Source of the DNA: Glandiceps talaboti
Taxonomy: Eukaryota; Hemichordata; Enteropneusta; Spengelidae
Direction of reading: 5' to 3'
Length of the DNA stretch: 64,000 nt
Assembly: GCF_964340395.1 (NCBI RefSeq)
Contig: NC_135553.1
Span: 23,808,449 to 23,872,448 of the forward strand
The position numbers and the translations under genes are program-made. Each line of letters starts with the position of its first letter. Positions within the stretch are counted from its first letter, which is position 1. Of this stretch, positions 25,531-37,577 are shown one piece after another. The notes below the pieces were generated by a model. That model had not been told where the DNA came from and did not search any database. It was given only the letters and a program-made list of their open reading frames with translations.

Positions 25531-28500
25531 CCTTGTGTTTGTGCTCTGAAAAATCGATAATACAAAGTAAGCTTAAACATTGTTGATAATTTTGTGCTAT
25601 TGATAAATTGTTCTATTGTTGTGCTATATCAAGTCTTGGTACTAGACAGAGACATTGAGTGCAGGTGTTGTCTGAAATGGAAAAAATGGTGATAGTGAAG
25701 TATCTTTTCCGCATTCTGATAAGGCTGCTGGTAAGAATAAATAATATATTCAAATAAGAATTCTGTTCAAACTGAGGGTCCTGGTCATGATCAGCGTTAT
25801 GCCTCCTCTGTGGTGTTGATCGTTCGGGAGAAACTATTCCATTTTTTCTTTTTTTTTCTTTTTTTCTTTTTTTCATTTTTTTGGGGAGGGGGAGGCGATA
25901 TAGACGTTGATAATGTTTTCAGCACTAATACAGGTAGTAGTGCAAGTAATGTTTTGACCTCTACTGTTCAGAATGATTGTTTCTTTTGGCGGTGTGTGTG
26001 ATTATGGCGAACAGTGAGATTACATTTCCTCTATAAACAAAATAAAGAAATTGTGATGATGGCCTCTTGCACTGCTTTTTTTTCAATATCAACAGTCTCC
26101 GTAGAAGACGCAGGCCCTCAAAAGCTGTACTTCTGTGCGTAATTAATGGATGAAATAAACGTATTTCACTTGTTATTTAATGTGCCAAATATTTAATAAA
26201 TTTTGACACTTACAACTAAAGTGAAGGTCGAGAGTTCTTAAAAGAAATATTGTGCTCGAGAATGCATGTGTTGACAGACAGTTCAACTTGGCATGTCATG
26301 ATATATGGTAATCAGCGGAAATGCACTGCACCAACAACAGCCGGAGTCAACAGCCACGGTACCACTGAAGCAATGCGGGTACTTATATTAACCACTCCTT
26401 AGTTATATAAATGATTCTCAAGTCACGTGACACATCATTGTGACACAATCGTTTAGTAAAACTACAAGCACTTCGACGTCTTTCGCTTTTTCTTAGTTTT
26501 GAAAGGATTGCCACGGCGACTATATCTTTCTCATTGTCTACGGAAATCATCCAGTGATGAGTTATAAGAAGTATAATTTAAATTTTTTTCGATATTCCCA
26601 ACTTTCACATCAAGTCATCACAATATTGGAAGTCTACAAGTTTGTCATGTCAAGGCATTTTTGCTGGCGACATTGAAAGTAATTGGTTTATTTTTCATGC
26701 CAAGTTATGTCATAGTCATTAACACTGTAACGTGCCAGTATACTATCGAAGTTATATGTATGAGATCGACACAAGTAGATGTCATCACTTTGTGTTAATA
26801 TATTTGACTAGAATACATACATGTAACCCTACGAATATACAAAGCGAAAATAAGGGTGTGGCGATTTGGCGAGATTTATTTGTGTAGGTTGCCATATATA
26901 TATACTAAACGATAAACATATTTGTAGTTTTTGAGCTTTTGTATCATATCACTATATTATATTGACAGATATTATGATTGAACAGGTTTGCCTTTTGTTA
27001 ATGTTACTGATAAGCTTTGGTCTTTTCACTACAAACCACGGAGAGCAGCGATTGCCTTTGCCGCCTTAACCATTACAATGTCTCAATTCTATATATCTTG
27101 AGATACATATCACTTGTAAGATAACAAAAGATCAGCGCCTAATCAGGAGTTTCAATATATCTATGTAAGTCTGAATCTGTTGTCTGATATGTGTAATATG
27201 CGGTCTTTATTGGCTGTTAGTTTCTAGAAGTAGCTACAGAAGGTGTGGTATATTACTTAGACATTTTAGCGCCCACGACGATCACTTGTGGCCGCTCCTA
27301 TACTGTCAGTATCTGGCTTTGAAATGCAAAATATACCTGATTCTCAGGTGCGCTTATCCGACTATTTTGGTATGTCAGTCAGTTGCTGGGAGGCGGAGAC
27401 TTGGTCATGTGAGTCTGGTAACTATAGGCAACCGACCCTCCCGTCCAAAGGGGTCTCTGGACGAAAAGGGTGTGCATAGAACTGTATAGTTCTTGTGCCC
27501 GTGAACTAATCTTGCTTACCTCTATTTTCCTTCTATTTCGATTAAAACCAATTTCTTTCATTGGGAAAATATTTCCTCGTACACCTCTGTGTAGATTGTT
27601 GGTTTATCGAGATATTCCAGTGTTTTTTCTGGTTTCTTCGGTTTCGTACCATTGGTGCGGCAATCGGTACATTTTTGCCGACGCAGTTTTACAGTGCGAG
27701 TTTATTTATTTGACAGAGGTCGAAAAGAAAGCAAATTTTACTATCAAGTGAGGAAAATGATTTAGTTAAGTAAACACATTGGCAATGCAAAAATAATCAA
27801 AATATAACCGTAAACTTCTGGCTGGACCACAAAGAAGTTTGTTGAAACTAGTCGAGTTCTGCCTCGCTCATAATCGAAACGAACGGCCGGTAAAGAGACA
27901 TTCATGGTTATCGGAGTTCAGGTTGCGCTACCGTTTATGATATGTTCTCGCTCGTGGGCATTGTGTGGTGTAGTACTTTATACAGTTTAGAACTTCAGGG
28001 TTTCTGGAGTATTTTCCAGATATTCGTTACAATGGTGGCAGCGGTGGCGTATAAAATTAGGGGACCTTGTGTTTGTGCTCTGAAAAATCGATAATACAAA
28101 GTAAGCTTAAAACATTGTTGATAATTTTGTGCTATTGATAAATTGTTCTATTGTTGTGCTATATCAAGTCTTGGTACTAGACAGAGACATTGAGTGCAGG
28201 TGTTGTCTGAAATGGAAAAAATGGTGATAGTGAAGTATCTTTTCCGCATTCCGATAAGGCTGCTGGTAAGAATAAATAATCTATTCAAATAAGAATTCTG
28301 TTCAAACTGAGGGTCCTGGTCATGATCAGCGTTATGCCTCCGCTGTGGTGTTGATCGTTCGGGAGAAACTATTTCATTTTTTATTTTTTTATTTTTTTAT
28401 TTTTTAATTTTTTAAATTTTTTTTTTGGGGGGAGGCGATATAGACGTTGATAATGTTTTCAGCACTAATACAATTAGTAGTGCAAGTAATGTTTTGACCT

Positions 28501-31500
28501 CTACTGTTCAGAATGATTGTTTCTTTTGGGGGTGTGTGTGATTATGGCGAACAGTGAGATTCCATTTCCTCTCTAAACAAAATAAAGAAATTGTGATGAT
28601 GGCCTCTTGCACTACTTTTTTTCAATATCAACAGTCTCCGTAGAAGACGCAGGCCCTCAAAAACTGTACTTCTGTGCGTAATTAATGGATGAAATAAACG
28701 TATTTCACTTGTTATTTAATGTGCCAAATATTTAAGAAATTTTGACACTTACAACGTAAGTGAAGGTCGAGGGTTCTTAAAAGAAATATTGTGCTCGAGA
28801 ATGCATGTGTTGACAGACAGTTCAACTTGGCATGTCATGATATATGGTAATCAGTGGAAATGCACTGCACCAACAACAGTCGGAGTCAACATGTACCACT
28901 GAAGCAATGCGGGTACTTATATTAACCGCTCCTTAGTTATATAAATCATTCTCAAGTCACGTGACACATCATTGTGACACAATCGTTCAGTAAAACTACA
29001 AGTACTTCGACGTCTTTCGCTTTTTCTTAGTTTTGAAAGGATTGCCACGACGACTATATCTTTCTCATTGTCTACGGAAATCATCCAGTGGTGAGTTATA
29101 AGAAGTATAATTTAAATTTTTTCGATATTCCCAACTTTCACATCAAGTGACCACAATATTGGAAGTCTACAAGTTTGTCATGTCAAGGCATTTTTGCTGG
29201 CGACACTGAAAGTAATTGGTTTATTTTTCATGCCAAGTTATGTCATAGTCATTAACACTGTAACGTGCCAATATACTATCGAAGTTATATGTATGAGATC
29301 GACACAAGTAGATGTCATCACTTTGTGTTAATATATCTGACTAGAATACATACATGTAACCCTACGAATATACAAAGCGAAAATAAGGGTGTGGCGATTT
29401 GGCGAGATTTATTTGTGTAGGTTGACATATATATATATAATAAACGATAAACATATTTGTATTTTTTGAGCTTTTGTATCATATCACGATATTAAATTGA
29501 CAGATATTATGATTGAACAGGTTTGCCTTTTGTTAATGTTACTGATAAGCTTTGGTCTTTTCACTACATACCACCGAGAGTAGCGATTGCCCTTCCCGCC
29601 TTAACCATTACAATGTCTCAATTCTATATATCTTGAGATATATATCACTTGTCAGATTAAAAGTTCAGCGCCTAATCAGGAGTTTAAATATATTTATGTA
29701 AGCCTGAATCTGTTGTCTGATATGTGTAATATGCAGTCTTTATTTGGTGTTAGTTTCTAGAAGTAGCTACTGAAGGTGTGGTATATATCGAAATTCCTGG
29801 ACATTTTAGCGCCCTCGGCGATCACTTGTGGCCACTCCTATACTGTCAGTATCTGGCTTTGAAATGTAAAATATACCTGATTCTCAGGTGCGGTTATCCG
29901 ACTATTTTGGTATGTCAGTCAGTTGCTGGGAGGCGGAGACTTGGTCATGTGAGTCTGGTAACTATAGGCAACCGACCGTCCTGTCCAAAGGGGTCTCAGG
30001 ACGAAAACGGTGTGCATTGAACAGTGTAGTTTTTGTGCTCGTGAACTAATCTCTTGCTTACCTCTGTTTTCCTTCTATTTTGATTAAAACCAATTTCTTC
30101 AATAAAGAAAATATTTCCTCGTACACTTCTTTGGGGTAGATTGTTGGTTTATCGAGTTATTCCAAGATATTTCTGTTTTTTATTTGTTTCGTACCATTGG
30201 TGTGGTAATCGGTGCATTTTTGCCGAGGCAGTTTTACAGTACGAGTTTATTTATTTGACAGAGGTCGAAAAGAAAGCAAATTTTACTATCAAGTGAGGAA
30301 AATGATTTAGTTAAGTAAACACATTGGCAATGAAAAAATAATCAAAATATAACCGTAAACTTCTGGCTGGACCACAAAGAAGTTTGTTGAAAGTAGTCGA
30401 GTTCTGCCTCGCTCATAATCGAAACGAACGGCCGGTAAAGAGACATTCATGGTTATCGGAGTTCAGGTTGCGCTACCGTTTATGATATGTTCTCGCTCGT
30501 GGGCATTGTGTGGTGTAGTACTTTATACAGTTTAGAACTTCAGGGTTTCTGGAGTATTTTCCAGATATTCGTTACAATGGTGGCAGCGGTGGCGTATAAA
30601 ATTAGGGGACCTTGTGTTTGTGCTCTGAAAAATCGATAATACAAAGTAAGCTTAAAACATTGTTGATAATTTTGTGCTATTGATAAATTGTTCTATTGTT
30701 GTGCTATATCAAGTCTTGGTACTAGACAGAGACATTGAGTGCAGGTGTTGTCTGAAATGGAAAAAATGGTGATAGTGAAGTATCTTTTCCGCATTCCGAT
30801 AAGGCTGCTGGTAAGAATAAATAATCTATTCAAATAAGAATTCTGTTCAAACTGAGGGTCCTGGTCATGATCAGCGTTATGCCTCCGCTGTGGTGTTGAT
30901 CGTTCGGGAGAAACTATTTCATTTTTTATTTTTTTATTCTTTTTATTTTTTTAATTTTTTAATTTTTTAATTTTTTAAAATTATTTTTTGGGGGGAGGCG
31001 ATATAGACGTTGATAATGTTTTCAGCACTAATACAATTAGTAGTGCAAGTAATGTTTTGACCTCTACTGTTCAGAATGATTGTTTCTTTTGGGGGTGTGT
31101 GTGATTATGGCGAACAGTGAGATTCCATTTCCTCTCTAAACAAAATAAAGAAATTGTGATGATGGCCTCTTGCACTACTTTTTTTCAATATCAACAGTCT
31201 CCGTAGAAGACGCAGGCCCTCAAAAACTGTACTTCTGTGCGTAATTAATGGATGAAATAAACGTATTTCACTTGTTATTTAATGTGCCAAATATTTAAGA
31301 AATTTTGACACTTACAACGTAAGTGAAGGTCGAGGGTTCTTAAAAGAAATATTGTGCTCGAGAATGCATGTGTTGACAGACAGTTCAACTTGGCATGTCA
31401 TGATATATGGTAATCAGTGGAAATGCACTGCACCAACAACAGTCGGAGTCAACATGTACCACTGAAGCAATGCGGGTACTTATATTAACCGCTCCTTAGT

Positions 31501-32716
31501 TATATAAATCATTCTCAAGTCACGTGACACATCATTGTGACACAATCGTTCAGTAAAACTACAAGTACTTCGACGTCTTTCGCTTTTTCTTAGTTTTGAA
31601 AGGATTGCCACGACGACTATATCTTTCTCATTGTCTACGGAAATCATCCAGTGGTGAGTTATAAGAAGTATAATTTAAATTTTTTCGATATTCCCAACTT
31701 TCACATCAAGTGACCACAATATTGGAAGTCTACAAGTTTGTCATGTCAAGGCATTTTTGCTGGCGACACTGAAAGTAATTGGTTTATTTTTCATGCCAAG
31801 TTATGTCATAGTCATTAACACTGTAACGTGCCAATATACTATCGAAGTTATATGTATGAGATCGACACAAGTAGATGTCATCACTTTGTGTTAATATATC
31901 TGACTAGAATACATACATGTAACCCTACGAATATACAAAGCGAAAATAAGGGTGTGGCGATTTGGCGAGATTTATTTGTGTAGGTTGACATATATATATA
32001 TAATAAACGATAAACATATTTGTATTTTTTGAGCTTTTGTATCATATCACGATATTAAATTGACAGATATTATGATTGAACAGGTTTGCCTTTTGTTAAT
32101 GTTACTGATAAGCTTTGGTCTTTTCACTACATACCACCGAGAGTAGCGATTGCCCTTCCCGCCTTAACCATTACAATGTCTCAATTCTATATATCTTGAG
32201 ATATATATCACTTGTCAGATTAAAAGTTCAGCGCCTAATCAGGAGTTTAAATATATTTATGTAAGCCTGAATCTGTTGTCTGATATGTGTAATATGCAGT
32301 CTTTATTTGGTGTTAATTTCTAGAAGTAGCTACTGAAGGTGTGGTTAATTACGAAATACGTGGACATTTTAGCGCCCACGACGATCACTTGTGACCACTC
32401 CTATACTGTCAGTATCTGGCTTTGAAATGTAAAATATACCTGATTCTCAGGTGCGGTTATCCGACTATTTTGGTATGTCAGTCAGTTGCTGGGAGGCGGA
32501 GACTTGGTCATGTGAGTCTGGTAACTATAGGCAACCGACAACAGCCGGAATCAACAGGTACCACTGAAGCAATGCGGGTACTTAACCACTCCTTAATCGA
32601 TCAGTAAAACTATAAGTACTTCGACGTCTTTCGCTTTTTCTTAGTTTTGACAGGATTGCCACGGCGACTATATCTTTCTCATTGTCTACGGAAATCATCC
32701 AGACCGGGTGAGTTAT

Positions 32717-32724
32717 AAGAAATA
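32717..32724 (+). repeat. target-site duplication, left copy (AAGAAATA)
   Basis: Eight bases immediately outside the left inverted terminus. They are identical to 54674-54681 and to the single copy in the empty site at 57126-57133. Confidence 0.75.
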
Positions 32725-32803
32725 CATCTAGTGCAAGATATGGGGTTGAATTGGTTTTATTTTTTCTCTCGGCTACGTAGCGAAGGGTAGCGAAGGTAGC
32801 GAG
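32725..32803 (+). repeat. left terminal inverted repeat of the 22-kb element
   Basis: Begins CATCTAGTGC, then GGGGTTGAATTGG, a T/A tract, the palindrome GCTACGTAGC and two GGTAGCG motifs. It is complementary to 54595-54673. Similarity stops after the second GGTAGC. Confidence 0.75.
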
Positions 32804-32812
32804 ATTCAAAAC

Positions 32813-33150
32813 TTACTCTTTTACATTCAGACACATTTTAGGAATCTACATTATACATCAGACTGTATTACCGTCATGTTTTTTGCACAAAATAAATGGT
32901 GTACATCGTGTTACCCGTGTTTTATTTCTGCACTCCTTTTTTGGCCGTGGAAGTACACCGACCGAGTCACCACTTGCGTTACAAACAGACAACCGTGATC
33001 CCACTTGTTCAAATTCTAAACGTACCCTTTTACATTCCAACACATTCAATGATTATACATTGAATATACTGTATTACGGTTACACTAAATGGTGTACATC
33101 GTGTTACAACCGCGCTGTATCTCTGCACTAATTTTCTCCATGGAAGTACA
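32813..33150 (+). repeat. subterminal tandem duplication, two diverged units of about 207 bp
   Basis: CTTTTACATTC..ACACATT, ACTGTATTAC, AAATGGTGTACATCGTGTTAC and TGGAAGTACAC occur in the same order at 32817-32957 and 33026-33150. Two unequal copies of a subterminal segment lie just inside the left terminus. No ORF is meaningful here. Confidence 0.75.
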
Positions 33151-33254
33151 CTGCATGAGTAAACAGGCCTTGCGTTGCGTTGCGTACACATGCAGAGTCT
33201 GGTTACGTGTACGTTGCGTTGTACATGTTGTATTCATCCTAGAAGTCAGAGGTC

Positions 33255-33335
33255 AGAGGTCGAGATAAAAGCCAGCTCCATTCTCCAGCTGCATCGTCAT
33301 TTTGTCCCCGGGTTTTAGCTCTCTACTATATCATC
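33255..33335 (+). promoter_or_regulatory. candidate core promoter and short 5' exon
   Basis: GATAAAAG at 33263-33270 resembles a TATA box and follows three AGGTC/GAGGTCAG copies. About 65 bp downstream is a strong donor, ATC|GTAAGTAC (GT at 33336). An acceptor AAAATTACAG ends at 33445, giving a possible 110-bp intron. It would serve the exon-like segments that follow. Prediction from motifs only. Confidence 0.4.
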
Positions 33336-33739
33336 GTAAGTACTTTTTTATATTTCTCTTTTCGTTTACACGTAAGTATGTAAGTTATGTTCTACTTACG
33401 CTCTCCCAGCCCATCTCTCCACTATTTCTGTACTAAAAATTACAGTTTGTTGCTTGACACATCTTCAACACCAGTCAAATAAAAGCTATGTCTTTGTTGA
33501 GACTTGACCTGTCAGTTTTACAACTTATGCATACCATCTTATTATCTGATAACGCTATTTTTATGGGGGCCCGTTCTGGTCACAATTATCATGATTATGT
33601 AGAAATAATATATGAAGTTAAGTTTCGAATGTTTGATGCCACGGGACTTTGTCTTTGCTTTTGGATGACTTAGCGAGAGAAGGGCCCAATCCAACGGGAC
33701 TACCTTCCCATATTATACAAATAACATGTAACATCGATA

Positions 33740-33930
33740 CAACTTGGACCTGGACGAAGGCGCCTTTCGTCTTCGCTGAATAGTCGAAACACTCACTTGA
33801 AGCATATCAGCAATTTTCTGCCATGGGTAGAAGAGGGAACGCAAGTGTACCAATTGGTGTTTTGAAATTTCCAAGCGCCTTTGTCCAGGTCCATGTTGTA
33901 TCACAGGGGACCCAGGAACCGTGTGACAAA
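33740..33930 (-). pseudogene. remnant of a helix-turn-helix N-terminus, integrase-associated family (tentative)
   Basis: The minus-strand frame reads through a segment with RRLEISKHQLVHLRSLF and then KIADMLQVSVSTIQRRR. This has the layout of the helix-turn-helix region found at the N-terminus of a widespread animal protein family that carries a downstream integrase (DDE, rve-like) domain, usually of the form GRP..I....L..L...F....IA..L.VS..TI.RR. Only this roughly 45-residue region survives. The frame ends within 20 codons and no DDE catalytic domain follows. A copy of the GATACAAC..GGACCTGGAC..AAGGCGC stretch lies inverted at 33735-33763, so the remnant partly folds back. Family assignment is from memory of the motif pattern. 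Confidence 0.45.
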
Positions 33931-34050
33931 CAAAACAAAACAAAAAAAAAAAATAAAAAAAAAAATAAATAAACTACCAAATAAATGACAAATGAACAAG
34001 CAAACGAGTTAATTTTAAATAAACCAGCAAATAAACAGATACTCATGGGG

Positions 34051-34117
34051 GTATACTAGATATGTTTTTTTCTATACCCATCACTATTTGTATAGAAAAA
34101 AAACATATCTAGTATAC
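34051..34117. repeat. long hairpin, 26-27-bp arms
   Basis: GTATACTAGATATG plus a T7 tract and CTATA at 34051-34076 pairs with TATAG, an A8 tract and CATATCTAGTATAC at 34091-34117. The only difference is one base in the homopolymer, and the loop is about 14 nt. It could form a cruciform in DNA or a hairpin in RNA. Confidence 0.85.
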
Positions 34118-34194
34118 CTGCCGAGCACCGTGCACCACTCTGAGCTGTGGGCCGCCATTTTGAATAAGATATCTTGCGCAAAGGATTGTAGGGG

Positions 34195-34605
34195 CAAAAT
34201 TAATTTGACACATACACAAAAGTAATTCAGCACATACATAAAATCAATTCGGGACATACACAAATTTAATTCGTGACATACACAAAATTAATTCAGGACA
34301 TACACAAAATTAATTCACGACATGAATAAAAATAATTCGGCACATACATAAAAATAATTCGGGACATACATAAAAGTAATTCGGCACATACATAAAAATA
34401 ATTCGGGACATAAATAAAATTAATTCAGGGCATACATAAATTAATTCTAGACTACATGAAATTAATTCCAGGAATACATGAAATTAATTCAAGGAATACA
34501 TAAAATTAATTAAAGACTACATAAAATTAAGACCGGTACATAAAATTAATCAAAAGACATTTAAGTAATTCAAGGAATGCATAATATTAATTACAGCAGT
34601 AGTTT
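34195..34605 (+). repeat. 22-bp minisatellite (AATTCGGGACATACATAAAAT), about 18 units
   Basis: Regular 22-bp units beginning AATTC and containing ACATACAxAAAAxT. Units in the first two thirds are well preserved, and degeneration increases after 34500. It lies within the 1083-bp transposon and ends just before its right terminus. Confidence 0.9.
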
Positions 34606-34826
34606 TATTATTTCTACATAAGTGTGACCAGAACGGGCCCCATACTATTTTCGTATTCGTAAGAGCAAATGTATTATTGCCATTGGTTGCAAGTAAATGC
34701 GTTAGTGACATCACTGCTGATGGGTATGACGCACAGCGTCACATGTTGAGTGGTCAGTTCAGTTTATTTGTTTCGCATTTGTTTGGTTATCAGTTTATAA
34801 AATCACATTTTCCTCGCGAAGAATAA

Positions 34827-35240
34827 AAAAATCAAAATCATGAATTAAAGTGTAACACAGTTCCAGGAAATACAGTCATCGCCTTGTACAGTGAGTTTTA
34901 TCTGCAGACAGAGTCACTTCTTCACATTACTTCACTCGAATTACCAAGAAAATATGTGGTAAAAACTTGTTCGTGTCGAGTTATATCATTGTCACCTAGG
35001 AGTTGTGAAATTAACTCCCATTGTCTGACCTGCTCCATCAGCATTGCCATACAATGGAATGGGGGGGGGGGGGCAACTTATCAAGGAAACAGCTGTTTAG
35101 ATTGTTTGTCACTCAATTTATGTGAACAACCCAAACCCGAGAAACTCGGAATGTTTAGATTTTGGTGATTACTTGTCAATGACTCGCCTCTAGATCTCCA
35201 CACTAAAAGATACAGTCAGTCATACCAGCAAAAATTGGGC
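34827..35240. other. noncoding, one unassigned ORF
   Basis: A 94-codon + strand frame at 34884-35168 includes an artefactual Gly run from a G14 tract at 35059. It has no recognisable domain and I do not treat it as a gene. Confidence 0.35.
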
Positions 35241-35249
35241 TCATGCCCA

Positions 35250-36600
35250 TGGAGTCATAACTATTTTTTTGTGAGAATAGAATTTCATAGCGTACATTGA
35301 TTATGTTTAAAAGAATATTGATGGCTGATTTTTTTTATGGGTAATGATATGGGGAGATGCTGGTGGGTAAGTGTCCTTTACCCTAAATACCAGTACCTGC
35401 ATAAATTAAAAGACAACAGAAATGTACACATAGTTCATTGTCTTAGTATTGATCTCATATATGCACCAAGATACTTTGTTGCCTTTGCTTAGACAATGGT
35501 AAAAAGGTAAACATATACTGTAGGTCAGCATGAGAGGGTGTCATCTGGAACCAGGTAGTGTTCACATTGACTTTTTACTCTAGGACAAGACCAGGCTGTA
35601 GCCTAAACCAGCTTCTCACCTTGGACAAAATCTTATGCGTCCCAGGACAATTAACTGTTCACACTTGTTTTGTTTTTTTGGACCAGGGCCTGGCCATACA
35701 CAAAATGTTAAATGTGAACAGCCTAATTAATGTTCCACAATATCCAGGTGACAATACTGGTCCATGGTACAGACTGTTCACTCTCTAGAACTCACGTTGC
35801 AAGGCAATCACTTTATTACCAGGGCTTGTCTCTCCTTTTAATTTCCTTGTGTACGAAATTAATTGAAACACTTTGGTGACCTGGCATGGTATTATTGTCC
35901 TCAAAATAATTGCAATCGTATGTAGACTAGTGTGTAAGCTATAATGTTAAAAATTACAAAGCAATTGACAGTTTTTCATAACATTGAAATGGATTTTTTT
36001 ATTAGCCATGGCAATAGTTTATGCATTGATGCTATTTCATTGTATATTAAGTACGTTGAGTTAATTAGGCTGTTGATATTACTAAAAATCCTGGCCGTGG
36101 CCTGGTCCCAGGAAACAAATTAATCCAGAATTAACTTTTGGTATGTGTTCACATCAACTATTTTATGTGACAATGGCACTTCATAGTGTACATTAATTAT
36201 GTTGAAGAGAGTATACATGGGTTGACTGGTTATGGGTAATAATATGGCAGGACAGTAGTCGGACTGTATAGTAACTAAGTAACTGATTTCTCTAAGACCC
36301 TTGTACCATGCATTTCAAAACCATGATATGGTTCCTTCCCCAGTCACTTGATTGTATTACCAATAATGTTTATGATTCTCTATAGAGAATAGATCCATGA
36401 TCAGAACAATACATATGTGGTAATCCTCTTTGTTGCCTTCACTTAGACAATGGCAACAAAGTCAACATGTACTGTAGGTAGCATGCGAGGGCGTCATCTG
36501 GGACAAGGTATGCGTTCACATTGGCTTTTTTGCTCTAGGACAAGACCAGGCCAGTGCCAAACCAGGGCTATAGAATACTTAGTAATGTTGTTGGGTAGTA
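35250..36600 (+). repeat. diverged tandem duplication, unit about 0.9 kb
   Basis: Segment pairs in the same order: CATAGCGTACATTGATTATG (35287) and CATAGTGTACATTAATTATG (36182); TTGTTGCCTTTGCTTAGACAATGG (35477) and TTGTTGCCTTCACTTAGACAATGG (36430); GTTCACATTGACTTTTTACTCTAGGACAAGACCAGG (35561) and its match at 36512. A further partial copy (ACCATGGTGTGGTTCCTTCC) is at 43019. Coding content is not evident. Confidence 0.75.
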
Positions 36601-36760
36601 CATCCCAACCATTTAGAGTAAGATCAACTTGCAACTGACTTGCAGCACTTGGTATTTACAAAGTAAACTCTTTTGTCTGCCATGTGTCTTGTGAACAGGC
36701 TGTGATTTGATACTTTTGTAAGATATACCACATATACAAATGTAGGCATTGTCATTTTTA

Positions 36761-37290
36761 GTCCCCGTCAGACAAAGTCCGGATTGGGGAGTTATGAATT
36801 GGGTTCCGTCCGTGTGTGCGTGTATCCGCACCCATTTCTCAGACATGGCTGGACCGATTCGTCTCAAACTTGGTACAAGGACAACAAAGTATGACGTACA
36901 TATGCATGTAAATTAATTTTGTGATACGATCCAATATGTCTGACAGGCGGCCATTTTGTCACAATTTCATTTGTCTGTCTGGAATATGTCCGGAGCCATT
37001 TCTCAGACATGGCTTTGCGGATTTGTCTCAAACTTGATACACTATGACATACGTTATAATTCCATGGACATACATACACGTCAATTTGTTTTGTGAGACA
37101 ATCCCATATGGCCGACAGGTGGCCATTTTGTCATTTGTTTGTTTTGCTTTCCAGAGCCATGGCTTGACTGATTTGTCTCAAACTCACTACAAGGACAACA
37201 CACTACTGCATACATATGCACATCAATTTATTTTGTGATATGATCCAATATGGCCAACTTGCGGACATTTTGTTTGCACCACAACCTATT
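36761..37290 (+). repeat. dispersed repeat family B, copy 2
   Basis: Head GTCCCCGTCAGACAAAGTCC followed by ATGAATTGGGTTCCGTCC. It then has three tandem modules of about 150 bp, each with CAGACATGGCT, GTCTCAAACTxGxTACAAGG, CATATGCA and TCCAATATG..GCCATTTTGT. The first part matches the head at 39151, and the modules match 40256-40380. Confidence 0.8.
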
Positions 37291-37577
37291 AGCCAAAAAC
37301 ACCCAAATGAACCTGCGGGACTATATCATTATACAATGTCTTGTTTGCTTATGATATGTGTTCCTTGTTTGCTTTTTTGGCAGACTAGTTGATTAAATTA
37401 AATATTTGTAATTGTTTATGACATTCCAGTTTAATGTTACTCATCATGGCAGCAGGCTTGTAAATTATGAACAATAAATGTGCAGTAATTTTCTGATGAC
37501 ATGCATAGATTGCCATTTTTCAACAAAGTATACAATAATATAGCATTTTCTTGTTTTTCCTCTTGTTATCCACTCAG

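Larger units (their letters stand above)
23595..32724 (+). repeat. tandem array of a 2.55-kb monomer, left part
   Basis: Using the landmark ACTATCGAAGTTA, units start at about 23606, 24190, 26742, 29275 and 31838. The three complete periods are 2552, 2533 and 2563 bp. The first unit (23606-24189) is a derivative lacking about 2 kb between GTAGGTTGCC and CACTGCACC. The last (31838-32724) lacks about 1.3 kb at 32537 and is then cut by the 22-kb insertion. Units starting at 26742 and 29275 are nearly identical over long stretches. Each monomer carries a variable T/A-rich tract (25842, 28377, 30922) and a GGCGTATAAA TATA-like site. ORFs of 60-93 codons recur at equivalent places but match no known protein, so I read the monomer as noncoding. 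Confidence 0.92.
33562..34644. mobile_element. 1083-bp inverted-repeat transposon inside the 22-kb element
   Basis: The termini TATGGGGGCCCGTTCTGGTCAC (left) and its near-exact reverse complement (right, one G fewer) face each other. A second complementary block, TTATGTAGAAATAATA, lies just inside. CTATTTT flanks both sides (33555-33561 and 34645-34651) as a probable 7-bp target duplication. Inside are a minus-strand helix-turn-helix remnant, a 26-bp hairpin and a 22-bp minisatellite. It is nonautonomous; the superfamily is uncertain. Confidence 0.75.
33446..34826 (+). pseudogene. exon-like ORF split by an inverted-repeat transposon
   Basis: After an acceptor at 33445 the ATG at 33488 opens a frame that runs into the 1083-bp transposon at 33562 and stops at 33673. 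If the transposon and one 7-bp duplication are ignored, the frame continues from 34652 without a stop to TAA at 34824-34826, 82 codons in all. Alternatively, a donor TTC|GTAAGAG at 34659 ends the exon after 27 codons in phase 0, which is the phase of the open frame that starts at 37578. The peptide is hydrophobic-leaning with no recognised domain. Frame continuity across the insertion suggests that a real exon was interrupted, but an 82-codon frame can occur by chance. Confidence 0.35.

Noticed and set aside
24704-32607. Recurrent ORF beginning near KCKIYLILRC in each 2.55-kb monomer
   Set aside because: Its recurrence follows from monomer similarity. It has no known domain, and indels and nonsense changes between units do not respect the frame.
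34884-35168. 94-codon ORF with a Gly run
   Set aside because: The Gly run is a G homopolymer. There are no splice or domain signals, and codon content is unremarkable.
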